8,760 nt of DNA from Akkermansiaceae bacterium UBA5689 (lineage in GTDB: Bacteria > Verrucomicrobiota > Verrucomicrobiia > Verrucomicrobiales > Akkermansiaceae), in the NCBI GenBank assembly GCA_002420305.1, contig DIHT01000002.1, positions 9,962 through 18,721 on the forward strand, in the 5' to 3' direction. A model generated the notes under the pieces. The model was not told where the DNA came from and ran no database searches. It worked only from the letters and a program-made list of their open reading frames with translations. Of the stretch, positions 1 to 6,831 are shown piece after piece. Made by a program: the position numbers and the translations under genes. Each line of letters starts with the position of its first letter. Position 1 is the first letter of the stretch.

Positions 1-245
1 TAAAGATCCTGCATGTCCTTGTTGCAGTAGGCCTTGCTTCCGTTCTTGAACCCACCTCCATGAATCGTGAACACGATGGGAGCGTCCTTATACTCGGCCT
101 TCCAGTAGACATCCATCACGTGGCGAGGATGAGGCCCATAGCGGACATCCCGTTCCACCTTGAGCTCAGCGGAGAGAGATGGGGCAAGGAGGAGCAAACC
201 CAAGACGGACGAGATAATCGCTGATATTACGGATCTATCTTTCAT
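1..245 (-). CDS. Exported alpha/beta-hydrolase (esterase/lipase-like), N-terminal part only
   Basis: Reading the minus strand from an ATG at 245 gives 81 uninterrupted codons up to the window edge. Residues 1-26 form a signal peptide: a basic start (MKDR), a hydrophobic stretch rich in Ile, Val and Leu, and a likely cleavage site after SLSA. The mature protein opens with a segment reading VRYGPHPRHVMDVYWK, then APIVFTIHGGGF. The HGGG at residues 62-65 is the oxyanion-hole motif of the hormone-sensitive-lipase/BD-FAE type esterases, which hydrolyse ester bonds, often on acetylated sugars or small esters. The nucleophilic Ser, Asp and His should lie beyond the window, so activity cannot be judged. 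It is predicted to be secreted or periplasmic. It is divergent from rarA. A 5-bp inverted repeat (TATGG/CCATA, 249-262) lies just upstream of the start codon, where a ribosome site would be. No Shine-Dalgarno sequence is visible. Confidence 0.78.
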   Translation of the reverse strand, partial: MKDRSVISAIISSVLGLLLLAPSLSAELKVERDVRYGPHPRHVMDVYWKAEYKDAPIVFTIHGGGFKNGSKAYCNKDMQDL

Positions 246-367
246 TGATATGGGGAGCCATACCCCGGGTTTGCACTCATTTCACTAAGAATCAACCTCT
301 CGGGCACCCTCCATGATTGTGACTGGCGGAACTCCTCCCTAACCTAGCCAAAGTGGACGGACTCTTC

Positions 368-1717
368 ATGGAATCACCCGAGGATCCGCAGGTGACCTCA
401 CCTGGGGGCCAGGAACCACTGGCGGCCCGTATGCGGCCCCTCTCGCTCGCCGATATTGCGGGACAGCAACACATCCTCGGAGAAGGCAAACTCCTCAGGC
501 GCGCCATTGAAGCAGACCGATTCACATCCCTGATTTTCTACGGACCCCCCGGAACCGGAAAAACCACCCTCGCATGGGTCGTGGCTAATTCGACCGGCTC
601 TCGTTTCGAAGCGTTAAACGGAGTGGAGTCCAATGTGGCTGAGATTCGAGCGAAGATCGAGCAGGCCCGCACCTACACCAAACTCCGAGATCAGAGTACT
701 CTCCTGTTCATTGATGAGATTCACCGCTTCAACAAAGCTCAGCAAGACGTCCTCCTCCCTCACCTTGAAAAAGGCACTGTCCGCTTTATCGGTGCCACGA
801 CTCACAATCCTTACTTTTACGTCAATTCCCCTCTGGTCTCCCGCTCTCAGATTTTCCAGTTGGAGCCTCTTTCAACCGAAGACCTGCTTCTCCTCCTCCA
901 GCGAGCTCTTACCGATACCGAACGAGGCTTTGGTTCTCACAAGATCACCGCGGACCAGGATGCCCTTGAGCATTTGGCCGAAAAGGCTGACGGCGATGCA
1001 AGAAAGGCACTGACCGCCCTGGAACTCGCGATTCTCACCACTCCGGACGAAGGAGGCACCGTCCATCTGAACCTCGCGGTGGCGGAGGAATCCATCCAGC
1101 ACAAGGCCGTGGTATATGATTCCGACGGGGATCAGCACTACGACACCATCTCCGCCTACATCAAATCGATCCGGGGCTCAGACCCTGATGCCGCTCTCTA
1201 CTGGATGGCCAAAATGCTCCACGCTGGAGAGGACCCTCGTTTTATTGCCCGGCGGTTGGTGATCGCTGCTTCCGAGGATATCGGCCTCGCAGACTCCAAC
1301 GCCCTCCGAGTGGCCCTTGCCGCCCAGCAGGCATTTGAATTCCTCGGCATGCCAGAGGGGCGCATTCCTCTGGCTCATGCCACTGTCTACCTCGCTACTG
1401 CACCAAAGTCCAATAGCGCCTATGCGGCCCTTGGGGCGGCGATGCAGGATATCGAGGAGAGGCGAACGCTCGCGGTCCCGGAGCACCTCCGGACCAGTTT
1501 CAGGAAGAAGCTTGCCGAAGAGTCCGGCGCAGACCGTGCTGCGATGGAGTATCTCTATTCCCACGACTACGAGGGCAACTTCACTCCTCAAGCCTACCTG
1601 CCAGAGGGAAGGCACTACTACGAACCCACCGAAAACGGACTGGAGAAGCGGATCAAGGAACGCCTTGAATACTGGCGCTCACGCCTCAGCACCCCGCCAG
1701 AGAAGGACGACTCTTGA
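368..1717 (+). CDS. rarA: Replication-associated recombination protein A (RarA/MgsA), AAA+ ATPase
   Basis: RarA is a cytoplasmic AAA+ ATPase related to the clamp-loader subunit and to eukaryotic WRNIP1. It acts on stalled replication forks and single-stranded DNA ends. From the chosen start the protein is 449 residues, close to the usual 430-450. The N-terminal segment reads RMRPLSLADIAGQQHILGEG, typical of the family. Walker A is GPPGTGKTT at about 59-67, Walker B is LLFIDE at 112-117 followed by IHRFNKAQQD, and sensor 1 is GATTHNP at about 142-148. The C-terminal half carries the expected lid and tetramerisation region, including GEDPRFIARRLVIAASEDIG and the late HLRTSF segment. A GTG at 353 would add five residues, but the ATG at 368 is the more natural start and leaves a usual-length N-terminus. 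The gene stands alone. It is divergent from the esterase and convergent with the copper-protein gene, sharing the hairpin at 1767-1797. Confidence 0.96.
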   Translation: MESPEDPQVTSPGGQEPLAARMRPLSLADIAGQQHILGEGKLLRRAIEADRFTSLIFYGPPGTGKTTLAWVVANSTGSRFEALNGVESNVAEIRAKIEQARTYTKLRDQSTLLFIDEIHRFNKAQQDVLLPHLEKGTVRFIGATTHNPYFYVNSPLVSRSQIFQLEPLSTEDLLLLLQRALTDTERGFGSHKITADQDALEHLAEKADGDARKALTALELAILTTPDEGGTVHLNLAVAEESIQHKAVVYDSDGDQHYDTISAYIKSIRGSDPDAALYWMAKMLHAGEDPRFIARRLVIAASEDIGLADSNALRVALAAQQAFEFLGMPEGRIPLAHATVYLATAPKSNSAYAALGAAMQDIEERRTLAVPEHLRTSFRKKLAEESGADRAAMEYLYSHDYEGNFTPQAYLPEGRHYYEPTENGLEKRIKERLEYWRSRLSTPPEKDDS

Positions 1718-1766
1718 GCTCAACAACTCTGGATCTGGAATCCACTACCTCGGGAACGTCTGAACT

Positions 1767-1797
1767 AAAAAAGGCAGGGCCGAAGCCCTGCCCTTTC
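1767..1797. terminator. Strong Rho-independent terminator, best in the minus direction, probably bidirectional
   Basis: An 8-bp perfect GC-rich stem, GGCAGGGC (1773-1780) with GCCCTGCC (1785-1792), closes a four-base loop. On the minus strand the loop is the stable TTCG tetraloop and the stem is followed directly by six T (complement of 1767-1772). This is a textbook terminator for the minus-strand gene ending at 1829. On the plus strand the loop reads CGAA and the tail is CTTTCT, a weaker T-tract that could still stop transcription from rarA. Its position between two convergent stop codons fits a shared element. Confidence 0.9.
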
Positions 1798-1828
1798 TGG
1801 GGGTTGTGCCTGTGAAATTCGTAGTCTT

Positions 1829-2239
1829 CTAGTTGGACGCTGCGATGGCAAAGTCATCGCGAATCATGTCAATCGCGTCTCCACAAAGCTCTGCGCAGCG
1901 CAATGCGGTAACAGCTTCCGCGTGCACGCACTCGTTCGCAAGATTCGCACATGCCGCGATGCAGACCTCTGCATACTGAATTGAAAAGCGCGACTCCCGC
2001 ACCATGGCACCGGAGAGATTCTCGCTTGCCACTATGCACTCATTGATATGCTCATGCAGGGGATGAGTATAGGTTTCCGGACCGAGCTCATCGGCCAGTA
2101 CTTCACAAGCAGAAACACAACGCTCGAGAAATTGCAGGGTGGAATAAACCTGCGCGAGATTCTGTGTTCTTTTTGAAATTTCTGCCGCGGACTTCGCGGC
2201 ACCGACGGATTGTTGTGCTGAGATGTGTTGTGCTTGCAT
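1829..2239 (-). CDS. Cysteine-rich four-helix-bundle protein, Csp/DUF326-like probable copper-binding protein
   Basis: From the ATG at 2239 the protein has 136 residues and reads as four helices. Cys occur at 41, 45, 68, 93, 97, 104, 115 and 119. Three pairs are CxxxC (41/45, 93/97, 115/119), and H64-xxx-C68 has the same spacing. One-turn spacing places thiols along one helix face, as in Csp copper-storage proteins, where Cys lining the bundle core bind many Cu(I) ions. Known Csp proteins carry more Cys (13 or more from memory), so this is a reduced version. No signal peptide or Tat motif is seen, which suggests a cytosolic Csp3-like role in storing or buffering copper. The same frame stays open to a GTG at 2323 (164 residues). 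The extra 28 residues look unlike the family, and the ATG follows a pyrimidine-rich end like other starts here. It lies downstream of mnmA on the same strand with no evident terminator between. Family assignment is by pattern; metal binding is inferred. Confidence 0.72.
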   Translation of the reverse strand: MQAQHISAQQSVGAAKSAAEISKRTQNLAQVYSTLQFLERCVSACEVLADELGPETYTHPLHEHINECIVASENLSGAMVRESRFSIQYAEVCIAACANLANECVHAEAVTALRCAELCGDAIDMIRDDFAIAASN

Positions 2240-2417
2240 AGTCGTGTAAGGGTGAAATTGAACTAAGCGTGACAATCGAAGCACATGTTCTTCTAGGCGG
2301 TAAATACCTTTGTTCTTCACCACTTGTTAGCGGCTCCGGATACTAAGGCGGGCGCAATATTTAGCTTATCTTTACCACGTCCCTCGCCACCCTTGAAATC
2401 AGGCGCCAATCACAATC

Positions 2418-3518
2418 CTACTCAGGGGCGGACGGAGAAATACTCTCAAAGATCCCCCCACCAAGGAGCTGCCCACCCTCATAAAAAGCGCACACCTGGC
2501 CCGGTGTGAGGGCGCGCTGAGGACGGTCAAAATGCACTTTTATCCGATTTTCACACCGCTCGACATGGGCGGACTCGGCCTGTGAGCGGTAGCGCGGCTG
2601 CACCGAGCAGCTAAGCCTACCGGTCTGCGGCACGAATTCGCGCCCCGCGCACGAAAGCGACGTCACCGTGCATTCTTGCGCGTAAAGACCTCGAGTCGTG
2701 CGTTCATCCCAGCCCACAACCAACTCATTCCGAGCGGGCTCCTTCGCCACTACGACATAGGCCATTCCCTCCCGAGGAGAGGCTACCCCGTGCCCTCTGC
2801 GTTGACCGAGAGTATAAAGGTGAAGGCCGCGATGCCGCCCGACAACTTTCCCCGAGAGATCAACGATAGGACCCGGACTATCTGGTACATGATGACGGAG
2901 AAATTCCGACATCTTGATATTGCCTATAAAACAAATCCCCTGGCTGTCCTTCTTCCTCGCGGTGGGCAAGGCAAACCTCTCAGCGACCTCACGCACTTGC
3001 GGCTTAAGCATTTCCCCCACAGGGAACAGAGCATGACTGATCTGATGCTGAGTCATCAACGCAAGGAAGTAAGACTGATCCTTGTTAGGATCCGCCCCAC
3101 GAAGAATAACCGCGGTTCCGTCATCCAGCTCCCTCCGGCGCGCATAGTGCCCAGTCGCCACGGACTCGAATTCCTGTGAGAGAGCGTAATCCAGAAAGAC
3201 GCCGAATTTCATTTCTCTGTTACACAGAACATCCGGGTTCGGCGTCACCCCCGATTGATACCCCTCAAGGAGATAATCCACAATACGCTCACGATATTGA
3301 TCAATGAGATCTACCACTCGAAATTCAATTCCAAGTGCCTCAGCCACTGATGAGGCGTCCTCGAGGTCTTCTTCCCAGGGACAGTCGCCCGGAATACCCT
3401 CATCGTTGATCCAATTTTTCATGTAGGCGCCGACCACCTCATGACCCTGCTCAAGAAGCAGGGCGGCTGCCACGGAGGAATCAACTCCTCCAGAGAGGCC
3501 AACAAGGATACGCGCCAC
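2418..3518 (-). CDS. mnmA: tRNA-specific 2-thiouridylase MnmA
   Basis: MnmA makes the 2-thio group of U34 in tRNA-Lys, -Glu and -Gln. It uses ATP to adenylate the base and sulfur relayed from a cysteine desulfurase. The 366-residue protein has the normal length. The N-terminal PP-loop is SGGVDSS at 9-15. Next come the tRNA-contact segment GVTPNPDVLCN with nucleophilic Cys99, TGHYAR at 122-127, the KDQSY segment at 146-150, and the second catalytic Cys196 in DSQGICFIG. The C-terminal third (GLHLYTLGQRRG onward) forms the central and beta-barrel domains that hold the tRNA. The start is a GTG at 3518, directly before ARILVGLSGG, with no better alternative. The catalytic residues expected for a working enzyme are all present. 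It is divergent from the two-TM protein gene, and the Csp-like gene follows on the same strand, so the two may be co-transcribed. Confidence 0.97.
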   Translation of the reverse strand: MARILVGLSGGVDSSVAAALLLEQGHEVVGAYMKNWINDEGIPGDCPWEEDLEDASSVAEALGIEFRVVDLIDQYRERIVDYLLEGYQSGVTPNPDVLCNREMKFGVFLDYALSQEFESVATGHYARRRELDDGTAVILRGADPNKDQSYFLALMTQHQISHALFPVGEMLKPQVREVAERFALPTARKKDSQGICFIGNIKMSEFLRHHVPDSPGPIVDLSGKVVGRHRGLHLYTLGQRRGHGVASPREGMAYVVVAKEPARNELVVGWDERTTRGLYAQECTVTSLSCAGREFVPQTGRLSCSVQPRYRSQAESAHVERCENRIKVHFDRPQRALTPGQVCAFYEGGQLLGGGIFESISPSAPE

Positions 3519-3621
3519 GGCTGGACCCTAGCATTCTCCCCGCCAACTCCATAGCCATTTACTCCACCTTTCCCTCAAGAAGAAGTTCCCAACCAGCCCC
3601 AATCAGTTTAAGCCCAAACCC

Positions 3622-4485
3622 GTGCCCGAAACTCCTTCCCAGCCAGACCTCCCGCTTGAGGACCCGCTTCCAGCCGATGAGGAGGAAAAAGAACCCGACC
3701 CGGTCCAAGCTCAGAATCCCGGCGCAGGCTGTATCATCCTGATCGTAGCGCTGACCTCGCTCGCATTCCTGATTGGGTTCGGGGTCTGGAGTCTATTCAA
3801 GCAGCACCGCGAGATCACGAAATTCACAGGAACGAGTCCGCAGGAAATCGCCCTCCCCGATCTCGAAAGCAATGCCTCTGCGATGATTCAGTTGAACGCT
3901 GCTCTGGAAACCTTCCGCACCGAGGCCGGCAACAAAAGAGCCGCGACCCTCCGACTCAGCCCGGAAGACATCAACCTCGCTCTCGCAGCCTTCGAGGATT
4001 TCGGAGAACTTCGCAGGACGTTTTCGGTGAAAAAGATTACGAAGGAAGAGCTTCACATCGAAATCTCCTTCAGGATGCGGGGATCCCCATTAAATTCAGA
4101 CGATTATCGCTATCTGAATGGAACCATGATCACGCAACCGGAGCTGAGCGGTGGTGAAATCTTCTTCAATGTTGATCGGATCGAAGTCCCGGGCAAGACC
4201 GTGCCGGACGGATTCGTAGGAGTCTTTTCCCCCTACCGCCCAGCTCAAGTCTACCTCGCTAACGAAGAGGGAGTTGGTCCTTGGATGCGCCAATTAACCT
4301 CTCTCGCCTTGGAAGAGGGGTTCCTTACTCTTTCCATAGAGCCAAGCGAGCTCCCTCCAGAAAGTGAACCGGCGGAAATTCAATTTGGGCACATTTTGAG
4401 AGCCGTTATTCTCTTCACGGTAGTCGTCGTGGCCTTCGTCGCGACGGCGATCTTCGCGTTCAAAAAGGGCAGGGCGCGGAGCTAG
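3622..4485 (+). CDS. Hypothetical membrane protein, two TM segments flanking a roughly 200-residue domain
   Basis: I do not recognise this family. The protein has 287 residues from a GTG at 3622. Residues 1-35 are acidic and proline-rich and likely cytoplasmic. TM1 is about 37-58 (hydrophobic from CIILIVALTSLAFLIGFGVW), followed by a basic KQHR. Residues 62-258 form a soluble domain with mixed helix and strand character, rich in Glu and hydrophobics. It includes RLSPEDINLALAAFEDF, a pattern resembling lipid- or ligand-binding domains that face the periplasm. TM2 is about 259-280 (rich in Val, Ile and Phe), ending in the basic tail KKGRARS. The positive residues suggest both termini are cytoplasmic and the central domain periplasmic. 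It is divergent from mnmA across 103 bases and stands alone before the hsp20 pair. Codon use and an uninterrupted frame support a real gene. The shorter minus-strand frames inside it look like shadows. Confidence 0.8.
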   Translation: MPETPSQPDLPLEDPLPADEEEKEPDPVQAQNPGAGCIILIVALTSLAFLIGFGVWSLFKQHREITKFTGTSPQEIALPDLESNASAMIQLNAALETFRTEAGNKRAATLRLSPEDINLALAAFEDFGELRRTFSVKKITKEELHIEISFRMRGSPLNSDDYRYLNGTMITQPELSGGEIFFNVDRIEVPGKTVPDGFVGVFSPYRPAQVYLANEEGVGPWMRQLTSLALEEGFLTLSIEPSELPPESEPAEIQFGHILRAVILFTVVVVAFVATAIFAFKKGRARS

Positions 4486-4588
4486 GCCAAGCACCCGTCA
4501 ATATTCCTGACTGCGCCATATCGTCGGGACATTTCGTCTCGATCGGGTCGTTTTGCTCCTCTCCACTCGTAATCATGGAGACCCTGTA

Positions 4589-4602
4589 AGGTTTTATAAC
4601 CT
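4589..4602. promoter_or_regulatory. Perfect short inverted repeat in the hsp20 leader, possible promoter or operator
   Basis: AGGTT (4589-4593) and AACCT (4598-4602) flank TTAT, a perfect 5-bp inverted repeat in the 200-base leader before the first hsp20 gene. The centre contains TATAAC (4595-4600), one base off a consensus -10 box. A second -10-like TATAAG lies at 4627-4632 with a poor TTAATC at the -35 position. I see neither a CIRCE element (TTAGCACTC with its inverted partner) nor a convincing sigma-32 pair. The role is a guess from position and symmetry. Confidence 0.25.
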
Positions 4603-4685
4603 GTTAATCGTTAGATGTTTGTGGGATATAAGGCGAGGTTGGACTACCAACTGCAAGAGAAACGCAAAACAACAAGATATAACCT

Positions 4686-5078
4686 ATGCATCTCTACCCT
4701 CGTTACCACACCCCATTGAACGTTCTCTCCGAACTACACCGCGCCTTACAAACCTCGCCCCGAGATCCGTATCGCAATGACACCTCTCACGGGGTCAGTA
4801 TCGTCGAAACGGACGCTGCCTGGGTTCTTCAAACCGACCTTCCGGGATTTAGTAAGGAGGACGTCTCCTTGTCGTTCCAGAAGGGCACCCTACGCCTTGT
4901 GGGGGAACGAGATAATCCGACCGACGGATTTCCATCTAAGATTGAACGTAGCTTTCAGGTAGCCAAGGAACTCGAGGTAGAACATCTCTCCGCAACCCTC
5001 GAGAATGGTCTTCTTGAAGTTACAATCCCCAAGCCCACCGTAGGAACGAATGGCCCAATCGAAATTAAGGTCAACTAA
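4686..5078 (+). CDS. Hsp20/alpha-crystallin small heat-shock protein (first of a tandem pair)
   Basis: Small heat-shock proteins are ATP-independent cytoplasmic holdases that bind unfolding proteins and pass them to DnaK and ClpB. This one has 130 residues: a short N-terminal arm (1-35), an alpha-crystallin domain at about 36-117, and a short tail. Domain marks are the DLPGFSKEDVSLSF strand pair at 51-64, LRLVGER at 69-75, and the signature ATLENGLLEVTIPK at 103-116 (the A-x-x-x-N-G-x-L pattern). The tail ends PIEIKVN, giving an I-x-I anchor that docks onto a neighbouring domain in the oligomer. The ATG at 4686 is preceded by AACCT with no Shine-Dalgarno. The second hsp20 starts 46 bases after its stop, with no terminator between, so the two are probably one transcript. 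Heat or stress induction is expected from the family but not shown by a recognisable operator. Confidence 0.94.
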   Translation: MHLYPRYHTPLNVLSELHRALQTSPRDPYRNDTSHGVSIVETDAAWVLQTDLPGFSKEDVSLSFQKGTLRLVGERDNPTDGFPSKIERSFQVAKELEVEHLSATLENGLLEVTIPKPTVGTNGPIEIKVN

Positions 5079-5124
5079 CTCCCTTTCCGAAAGACCCTAG
5101 CAACCCACAAACATAATCCACCCT

Positions 5125-5508
5125 ATGAGCACTCATTACGATTCAACCAACACGCTCACTGTAAGCAACAGGGAGCAACATCCGACCTATCCCCGCCCTT
5201 CCTATCTTGTAAAAAGAGAACAGGGAGCCTTCCAACTCACAATCGCTCTCCCGGGTGTTTCCCGGGATAACCTGAATGTTTCGCTGGAAAAAGGTCTTCT
5301 GACCGTCACCGGAAGTCGTGCCTCTGGCGAACTCCATCCCGACAAGGATCCCTCCAGTGGCAGAGCCCCGGAAGGCTATCATTTGCAGACGCGCCTCCAC
5401 CCTGATCTGAATCCGGAAGCTATGAGCGCTCAGCTCGAGAACGGAATCCTTGCTCTTGTAGTTCCGGAGAAGGAATCCGCGAAAAAGCGGGATATTCCCA
5501 TCAATTGA
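5125..5508 (+). CDS. Hsp20/alpha-crystallin small heat-shock protein (second of a tandem pair)
   Basis: This 127-residue Hsp20 has the same plan as its neighbour: an N-terminal arm to about 25, an alpha-crystallin domain at about 26-114 and a short tail. It carries ALPGVSRDNLNVSLEKGLLTV at 41-61 in the early strands and AQLENGILALVVPEK at 102-116, which holds the family A-x-x-x-N-G-x-L signature. The tail is KKRDIPIN, with a classical I-P-I anchor at 124-126. Apart from the signature positions it is clearly different from the first Hsp20, so this is an old duplication or two recruited paralogues rather than a recent copy. It has a longer loop in the middle (about 66-85, rich in Pro, Asp and Gly), the region where bacterial Hsp20 dimers swap a strand. 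Paired class A/B-type Hsp20 proteins that co-assemble are known in other bacteria; co-assembly here is inference. Confidence 0.93.
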   Translation: MSTHYDSTNTLTVSNREQHPTYPRPSYLVKREQGAFQLTIALPGVSRDNLNVSLEKGLLTVTGSRASGELHPDKDPSSGRAPEGYHLQTRLHPDLNPEAMSAQLENGILALVVPEKESAKKRDIPIN

Positions 5509-5654
5509 CACCTCGGCAAACCGGGCTCCCAGGCGCTCCGTCCTGCCAGAAGGCCCAAATTGTCAATTATCCGCAGCTCAGGATCACAGGTGAAGAGGTT
5601 TGACTCGACACAGCCTGTATCTCACGCAAGTTAGGGCGCAACCCAGCGAAACCT

Positions 5655-5975
5655 ATGCATGAGGCAACCACCCAAATCCGCGGTTTTCTTCAGTACATCG
5701 CCCTTCAATTCATTGATTACCCTGAACAAGCCCAGCTGCGGGTTGCCGAAATAGACTCGAACCACCTCTCTTTCCGCCTGATTCTAGACCATAACGATGT
5801 AGCAATGCTCATCGGACGCGGCGGATTCACGGCTGGGGCCATCCGAAGCGTCCTGAGTGCCGCCGCCGAACGTCAGGGGATCAAAGTGACCTTGCGAATT
5901 CATTCGGTGGAGGAAGAACAGCAGCGCCTCGCCGAACTGGAAGCCAAAGAGATCGTCGACGACGGGCAGCAATAG
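5655..5975 (+). CDS. khpA: KhpA-type KH-domain RNA-binding protein
   Basis: KhpA (YlqC family) is a small cytoplasmic RNA-binding protein with a single KH domain, often working with KhpB/Jag in cell elongation and small-RNA biology. The 106-residue product opens with a family-like helix, FLQYIALQFIDYPEQ (11-25). It then has VAEIDSNHLSFRLILDHNDVAMLIGRGG, with the GxxG loop at G54-R-G-G57, and GAIRSVLSAAAERQG at 61-75. The remainder of the KH fold ends at about 83 (KVTLRIH). Typical KhpA proteins are about 75-80 residues. This one has an extra C-terminal helix of about 23 residues rich in Glu and Gln (VEEEQQRLAELEAKEIVDDG), probably coiled-coil or partner-binding. It follows the hsp20 pair by 146 bases and is not next to rpsP or rimM as in many genomes. 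Its stop is 25 bases from the convergent lpxI stop. Confidence 0.88.
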   Translation: MHEATTQIRGFLQYIALQFIDYPEQAQLRVAEIDSNHLSFRLILDHNDVAMLIGRGGFTAGAIRSVLSAAAERQGIKVTLRIHSVEEEQQRLAELEAKEIVDDGQQ

Positions 5976-6000
5976 CCCACGAGTTTGGGCAAGCCCATGG

Positions 6001-6831
6001 TTATCCGGGCTGATCGACCTCCTCCTGTGCGTGGAGCGAGACGCGATGCGTCTCACAGAGCTCCTTAACCTCCCTGATCCCTAGGACCAGCGTCTGGCGA
6101 GCTTCGATCACGACCGTCGAGACCCCAGCATCCCGGCACGCTCGAATGGTATCCGGCCCAACCACTGGCACATCAAACCGAAGATCCTGACCAGGCTTGG
6201 ATACCTTAACCAGCTTCACATTCTTCCCCTTCCCTAGGTCTCCTCCCCGCCGCACACACTTGTTTGTTCCCTCGAACGCCTCTACTGCGAGCACCGTTCC
6301 GTCCCTCACAATCACAGACTGCCCGATATCGAGCCTGCTGACTTCCTTGGCCATGCGCATCCCGTATGCAGCATCAACCAATCCATCCTCGTCGAGCTTT
6401 GGACCAAACACTGGACCTGGCCCCGGGAGATACTCCTCTAGGTAAGTCGTGGAAGGCAGCACTTTAATCCCCTCCCTGCCAAGCTCCTCAGCTACAGCAC
6501 GGAACATGGTCTCCGCATTCCGCTCGCTGAGGCTGGCGAGAATCTTAATCACCCGGAGATCGGGGCGAAGGTCAAACAAACGTCCCGGGGTAATCTGTCC
6601 AATCATCACGCATTTGGTGACCTCTTCCTGCTGGAAAAATTTGATTGGCTTGGCGAGCTGGCCAACCCGAAACCACTCAACAGTGTCCACTTCTTCGGCG
6701 ACCTCCGGTTCCGTCTCTCCCTTGAATGCGGCCATCACAATTCTGACCCCTTTCCTTTTAGCAGCCTCTACGAAGGTCGCCGGAAAAATCCCTCGACCTG
6801 CAATGACTCCAACCGTTCGCTTTTCCGACAC
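6001..6831 (-). CDS. lpxI: UDP-2,3-diacylglucosamine pyrophosphatase LpxI
   Basis: LpxI (DUF1009) cleaves UDP-2,3-diacylglucosamine to lipid X and UMP in lipid A synthesis, on the cytoplasmic side of the inner membrane. It replaces LpxH in alphaproteobacteria, PVC bacteria and others. The N-terminus reads VGVIAGRGIFP, the family's opening motif. The middle has LLP-type segments and GPVFGPKLDEDG. The C-terminal domain has DIGQSVIVRDGTVLAVEAFEGT (about 172-193 counting from 6843) and DLRFDVPVVGPDT (220-232), which includes the Asp matching the catalytic residue of characterised LpxI. Length is 276 residues from the GTG at 6831, near the usual 270-285. The frame also extends to a TTG at 6843 (280 residues). 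I prefer GTG because it puts the opening motif at the usual distance, but this is not decisive. It implies an outer membrane with lipid A. It is divergent from floA, with 89-101 bases between them. Confidence 0.94.
   Translation of the reverse strand: MSEKRTVGVIAGRGIFPATFVEAAKRKGVRIVMAAFKGETEPEVAEEVDTVEWFRVGQLAKPIKFFQQEEVTKCVMIGQITPGRLFDLRPDLRVIKILASLSERNAETMFRAVAEELGREGIKVLPSTTYLEEYLPGPGPVFGPKLDEDGLVDAAYGMRMAKEVSRLDIGQSVIVRDGTVLAVEAFEGTNKCVRRGGDLGKGKNVKLVKVSKPGQDLRFDVPVVGPDTIRACRDAGVSTVVIEARQTLVLGIREVKELCETHRVSLHAQEEVDQPG

Noticed and set aside
1178..1615. Minus-strand frame of 145 residues inside rarA
   Set aside because: It is antisense to conserved rarA codons and is a shadow caused by high GC.
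2676..3179. Plus-strand frame of 167 residues inside mnmA
   Set aside because: It is fully antisense to the well-supported mnmA, and its product has no recognisable motif.
4553..4780. Plus-strand frame of 75 residues running from the hsp20 leader into the first hsp20
   Set aside because: It overlaps the real hsp20 in another frame, has no motif, and looks like chance coding in a leader.
5558..5568. AATTG-T-CAATT symmetric site between the second hsp20 and khpA
   Set aside because: Arms of 5 bp in an AT-rich stretch are expected by chance. A nearby TTGACT at about 5600 has no -10 box at proper spacing.
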